A stretch of DNA of 37,355 nt, taken from contig DFGJ01000012.1 in the NCBI GenBank assembly GCA_002372375.1, positions 1-37,355 of the forward strand. The letters are read 5' to 3'. The notes beneath the pieces are model-generated. The model saw nothing but the letters and a program-made list of their open reading frames with translations. It searched no databases and had not been told where the DNA came from. This DNA comes from Ruminococcaceae bacterium UBA3753. Its GTDB lineage: Bacteria > Bacillota > Clostridia > Oscillospirales > Acutalibacteraceae. The first letter of the stretch is position 1. Every line of letters starts with the position of its first letter. Both the position numbers and the translations under genes were made by a program. Shown here piece after piece: positions 34,512-37,355 of this stretch.

Positions 34512-34919
34512 TAGATCATAGAAATTAAGAATTTTTACTAATCTAAATGCTACTGATGAGAGCATATAGAATTTAAGTCAGGATGACGTGAATTTTATTG
34601 TGACTTTCGTAATAGAATGCCACATAAAATAAGTTAGTTAGTAGCAAGAAAATTAGTTAGAGTTAGTTATGTTGCCTCTAACATTCAGAAAAGTATTGCT
34701 TTACAGATGTTAAAATGACTTACATGCAAAAATATTAAACAGTAGTATTTTAAAAAACCAAAAATAAATAGAAAATATACTTAAATTTAATTATTTTAAT
34801 ATAAACTAAATATATTAATCGCGAAAAAGCTAAAAAAATAAATTTTTAAAAATTAATTTTATGTGGTAAATTGAACTGACGTAGTTTAACTTTAAATTGT
34901 TTAAAGAGGTGCTTTTTAT
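34512..34919. other. AT-rich gap before queC
   Basis: About 400 bp. No preQ1 riboswitch could be recognised, although queC and its neighbour would be natural targets. The only clear signal is AAAGAGGTG, the queC ribosome binding site. Confidence 0.45.
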
Positions 34920-35603
34920 ATGAGGACTTTAGTTGTTATGGGCGGCGGTACAGACAGTGCAGTTTGCTTAGCGAAGATGGTAAGGGAGTATGGGCCTGAG
35001 AATGTTGCAGCATTAACTTTTTATTATGGTCAGCGCCATAAAATTGAGGTAGAGGCTGCGAAGAGAGTCGCTGATTTTTACGGAGTAGAAACTATAGTCA
35101 AAGACTTTGGTGATTTTTATAAGGGCAGTAAGTGTGAATTAATTAAGGAGTCGGGAAGAGAGGTAACAGAGGGATCGTTTGAAGAACAGATTTCGAAGAG
35201 TAATGGTGCGCCCGTAGCCACGTTTGTTCCGTTCCGCAATGGTTTTTTCTATTCCGCTGCCGCAGTAGTTGCAATGATTAACGGATTTAATTCTGTTGCT
35301 CATGCGATAGTGTGGGATGGAACTATTGGAAATGCTCACCCAGACGCGAGTGGATTTTTCACTACTTTAATTGCTGATGCAATTTATGTAGGTACTGGTG
35401 GCGCTGTGGAGGTTTTATCGCCATTTATTACTATACCGAAATACGAAGTTATAAAAATTGGTAAAAGTTTGGGTGTGCCTTTTGAGCTGACTTATAGTTG
35501 CTATGGGGGTGAAGATAAATCTTGTGGTAAGTGTGGGTCATGTATACAGCGACTCAGTGCATTTGAAAAAGCAGGGACGAGGGATCCATTAGCGTATAAA
35601 TAA
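34920..35603 (+). CDS. queC: 7-cyano-7-deazaguanine (preQ0) synthase QueC
   Basis: 227 residues from ATG 34920 (AGAGGTG upstream). QueC turns 7-carboxy-7-deazaguanine into preQ0 with ATP and ammonia, in the pathway to queuosine in tRNA. Seen: the PP-loop near the start, the conserved FVPFRNGFFYSAAA, GNAHPDAS, and the four-Cys zinc site C194, C202, C205, C208. The PP-loop reads GGGTDS (8-13) rather than the usual SGGxDS: the first Ser is Gly, which could weaken ATP binding. Insertion EEQISKSNG matches a QueC branch I associate with Clostridia. It sits 19 bp before a queuosine-precursor transporter, so the two probably form an operon. Confidence 0.9.
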   Translation: MRTLVVMGGGTDSAVCLAKMVREYGPENVAALTFYYGQRHKIEVEAAKRVADFYGVETIVKDFGDFYKGSKCELIKESGREVTEGSFEEQISKSNGAPVATFVPFRNGFFYSAAAVVAMINGFNSVAHAIVWDGTIGNAHPDASGFFTTLIADAIYVGTGGAVEVLSPFITIPKYEVIKIGKSLGVPFELTYSCYGGEDKSCGKCGSCIQRLSAFEKAGTRDPLAYK

Positions 35604-35622
35604 AAAAAGGATGTTCTTTATT

Positions 35623-36375
35623 GTGAATGAAGTAATGTTTTTGATAACAGTTCTAGCATATCTCGGTGGAGTACTTGTTACATATAAGGTTTTTGGGAAA
35701 AGTGGGCTTTACGTTTTCTCTATATTTGCTACTTTACTTTCTTGTATTGCTGACCTGAAATGCATAAATGTTTTAGGTTTTCCGACTAATGCCGGGATGG
35801 TCTTGTATGCATCTACGTTTCTTGTGACGGATATTTTGTCTGAAAAATATGGAAAAAAGTCGGCAGAGAAGGCAGTTTATTATAGTTTGGCGGCTATGCT
35901 CTTGTGGGTCATAGGTACGCAGCTTACGGTGGCTCTCACTCCGAACGTGAATGATCAGATGAATTCACATATCTGTTCTGTTTTTGGGTTCGCCCCGAGG
36001 ATCTTTTTGGCAAGTATGGCAGGGTACATAGTTAGTCAAAACTTTGATGTTTTTATGTATCATTTCATTTGGAAGAAAACAGGTAATAATAGGACTATGC
36101 TTTGGCTTCGTAATAACGGTAGTACAATGCTAAGCCAGGCAATTGACACTGTAATTTTTGTTACTTTAGCGTTCTGGGGAATGTACCCTCTGAAGGTGTT
36201 TTTGAGCGTTCTTTTAACTAGTTACGTGGTCAAGGCTTCAGTTGCACTTTTGGATACGCCATTTATTTATTTAGCGAGAAAGATAAAGCCTCTGCGTCTG
36301 GGTGAAGAAAATTCAGAAAACAGTAATAATGTGGATGAAGATACTGCTAAGGAACAAGTGTTGCTGGAAGCGTGA
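35623..36375 (+). CDS. Queuosine precursor transporter, YhhQ/VUT family
   Basis: 250 residues from GTG 35623 (MNEVMFLITVL, the usual family start), with AAGGA 11 nt upstream; ATG 35611 overlaps that site. About six membrane helices. Family signatures: a Gly-rich first helix followed by FGKSGLYVFSIFATLL, then NAGMVLYASTFLVTDILSEKYGKK, and SQNFDVFMYHFIWKKTG later on. YhhQ proteins import preQ0 or preQ1. Having a transporter beside queC suggests a mix of salvage and synthesis. The C-terminal ~25 residues are acidic and unlike the family core. A strong terminator follows. Confidence 0.9.
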   Translation: MNEVMFLITVLAYLGGVLVTYKVFGKSGLYVFSIFATLLSCIADLKCINVLGFPTNAGMVLYASTFLVTDILSEKYGKKSAEKAVYYSLAAMLLWVIGTQLTVALTPNVNDQMNSHICSVFGFAPRIFLASMAGYIVSQNFDVFMYHFIWKKTGNNRTMLWLRNNGSTMLSQAIDTVIFVTLAFWGMYPLKVFLSVLLTSYVVKASVALLDTPFIYLARKIKPLRLGEENSENSNNVDEDTAKEQVLLEA

Positions 36376-36401
36376 TAAGAGGGGGCTAGATCTATTTGCT
36401 T

Positions 36402-36448
36402 TTTGGTGGCTTCAGAGTAATATCTGAAACCACCAAATTTGTTTTTTT
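36402..36448 (+). terminator. Intrinsic terminator of queC operon
   Basis: A 15-bp stem TTTGGTGGCTTCAGA (36402-36416) / TCTGAAACCACCAAA (36423-36437), with one mismatch and a 6-nt loop, then a T-rich tail. Confidence 0.93.
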
Positions 36449-37158
36449 GTTGAGTATTTTTAGATAAAAAGTTTTGAAAATTATAAAAAAGATTTTTATG
36501 AACCGGATATAAGAGCACAGGTTTTAATTTTTGAGTGTTTCTTTTGTCATTTTGATCTTATTTATTTGTTTACCCTTGGATTGCAAAAATTAAGTAATGT
36601 AAAATTTAAATGCAGTAGATAAATTCACTTTAGTCTGTCTTTACATTGTATAGTTTTTGAGTTTAGAAATAAGGCTGTTTAGTTTTTTATAAATTTTGAA
36701 CATTTTACTATTTAAAAGTATATACGCTTAATGACATAAACTTTATTTGAATATTAAAATATAATGTTAAAATCTACCAAAAAAGTTTTATTTTTATCTC
36801 ACTAATGAATTGTGTTTTCGTTTTTTGCACTGCTTTTTTACGTGATTAATGCTTAAAAGACTTCGATTGTAGCTTAGATAACGGCTAGATTTTGTTACTA
36901 AGAATTTAAATAATATTTGAACTATTAATGGGTTGTGGTGACTTGAGGATTTTTAACTATTTAACTTTTTCATGTTCGGTGTTTTTGAAAATTTTTATAA
37001 GAGGGACTTAAACTTTTGATTCTATTTGCGGTATGCATGCAAACTACTTTTTGATACTTCAAGTGCATAACAAATAATAAAATGTTATTGCCAAATGGAA
37101 TAAACGTGTACAAATTACTAAATAAAAATTTTAAAATCCAAAAAATATATCTTTGTGT
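36449..37158. other. 710-bp AT-rich gap
   Basis: No gene, RNA or repeat is supported. The minus-strand open frame at 36970-37185 has no ribosome binding site or domain and overlaps the tRNA promoter. Confidence 0.45.
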
Positions 37159-37187
37159 TGACATAGTAAAGGTAGTGCGGTACAATA
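37159..37187 (+). promoter_or_regulatory. Promoter of the tRNA-Ser cluster
   Basis: TTGACA (37159-37164), a 17-nt spacer and TACAAT (37182-37187), about 30 nt before tRNA-Ser. Confidence 0.85.
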
Positions 37188-37217
37188 CGGCCGGCTTGTT
37201 TTTCAGGGTGGTGTCCT

Positions 37218-37307
37218 GGAGGGGTGGCCGAGCGGTTTAAGGCGCTGGTCTTGAAAACCAGTGTTCTCATAAAGGGACCAAGGGTTCGAATCCCTTCTCC
37301 TCCGCCA
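37218..37307 (+). tRNA. tRNA-Ser (TGA)
   Basis: Acceptor GGAGGGG/CTCCTCC with G-CCA encoded; anticodon stem CTGGT/ACCAG with loop CTTGAAA (anticodon TGA); a long variable arm (TGTTCTCATAAAGGGACC) as expected for serine; T arm AGGG-TTCGAAT-CCCT. 90 nt. Confidence 0.96.
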
Positions 37308-37320
37308 GGCTTTGTTTTTT

Positions 37321-37355
37321 GGAGAAATACCCAAGAGGCCGAAGGGGCTCCCCTG
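37321..37355 (+). tRNA. tRNA-Ser, probably GCT, cut by window edge
   Basis: GGAGAAAT-ACCCAAGAGGCC-GAAGGGG-CTCCCCTG has the acceptor, D arm and start of the anticodon stem of a serine tRNA, 13 nt after the previous one. The last bases (CCCCTG) fit a GCT anticodon, but the anticodon itself is outside the window. Confidence 0.75.

Noticed and set aside
34780..34919. preQ1 riboswitch before queC
   Set aside because: No stem-loop with the required C-rich loop and A-rich tail leading into the ribosome binding site could be built.
36970..37185. 71-codon minus-strand open frame
   Set aside because: It overlaps the tRNA-Ser promoter, has no ribosome binding site and no domain.

Overview
The window comes from an AT-rich, Gram-positive-type (Clostridia-like) chromosome. 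Evidence: Shine-Dalgarno sites of the form AGGAGG or GGGAGG, many GTG and TTG starts, consensus TTGACA-17-TATAAT promoters, tRNA genes that encode CCA, an FtsEX pair, RNase Y, a GerQ-like coat-type protein, a SpoIIQ-like LytM protein, and small proteins with double-glycine leaders. Coding density is only about 69%, with many featureless AT-rich gaps, a frameshifted paralogue, a decayed copy of a gene end, and familiar operons that are split or cut short. Together with five or so unrecognised exported proteins, this suggests (inference) a reduced or decaying genome of a host-associated relative of Oscillospiraceae. The species cannot be read from the sequence.

Layout. 1-232: a minus-strand tRNA cluster (Phe partial, Asp, Val) with its promoter at 273-301. 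541-4573: a GerQ-like protein, a low-complexity membrane protein, and uvrB with a decayed 203-bp duplicate of its own 3' end. 5385-9981: ftsE and ftsX, a large unknown exported protein, and a convergent membrane-anchored M23/LytM peptidase. 11038-14027: a membrane-anchored GT8 glycosyltransferase and an orphan sensor histidine kinase. 14496-18519: three unknown exported proteins around a PPK2-family polyphosphate kinase. 18890-21273: rpmG-secE-nusG and then rplK-rplA. rplJ, rplL and rpoB do not follow; a two-gene ABC exporter comes next (21688-23384). 24076-25617: RNase Y (rny).

26060-27500 holds two related minus-strand genes for short proteins with bacteriocin-type SGG leaders. Their upstream regions are near-identical, each with a palindrome at the expected transcription start. 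One copy is intact. The other has a one-base deletion and has lost its -10 box. 27601-33438: an O-antigen-ligase-type polymerase, pth and mfd. 33684-34511: a tandem array of a 173-bp non-coding unit (five copies, the last partial). 34920-36375: queC and a YhhQ-type queuosine-precursor transporter, closed by a strong terminator. 37159-37355: a tRNA promoter, tRNA-Ser(TGA) and the start of another tRNA-Ser.

How they fit together: DNA repair (uvrB, mfd), translation and transcription core (rpmG, secE, nusG, rplK, rplA, pth, tRNAs), RNA decay (rny), division and wall (ftsEX, M23), envelope glycans (GT8, ligase), tRNA queuosine modification, and an exported protein set that could mediate contact with a host or neighbours (inference).
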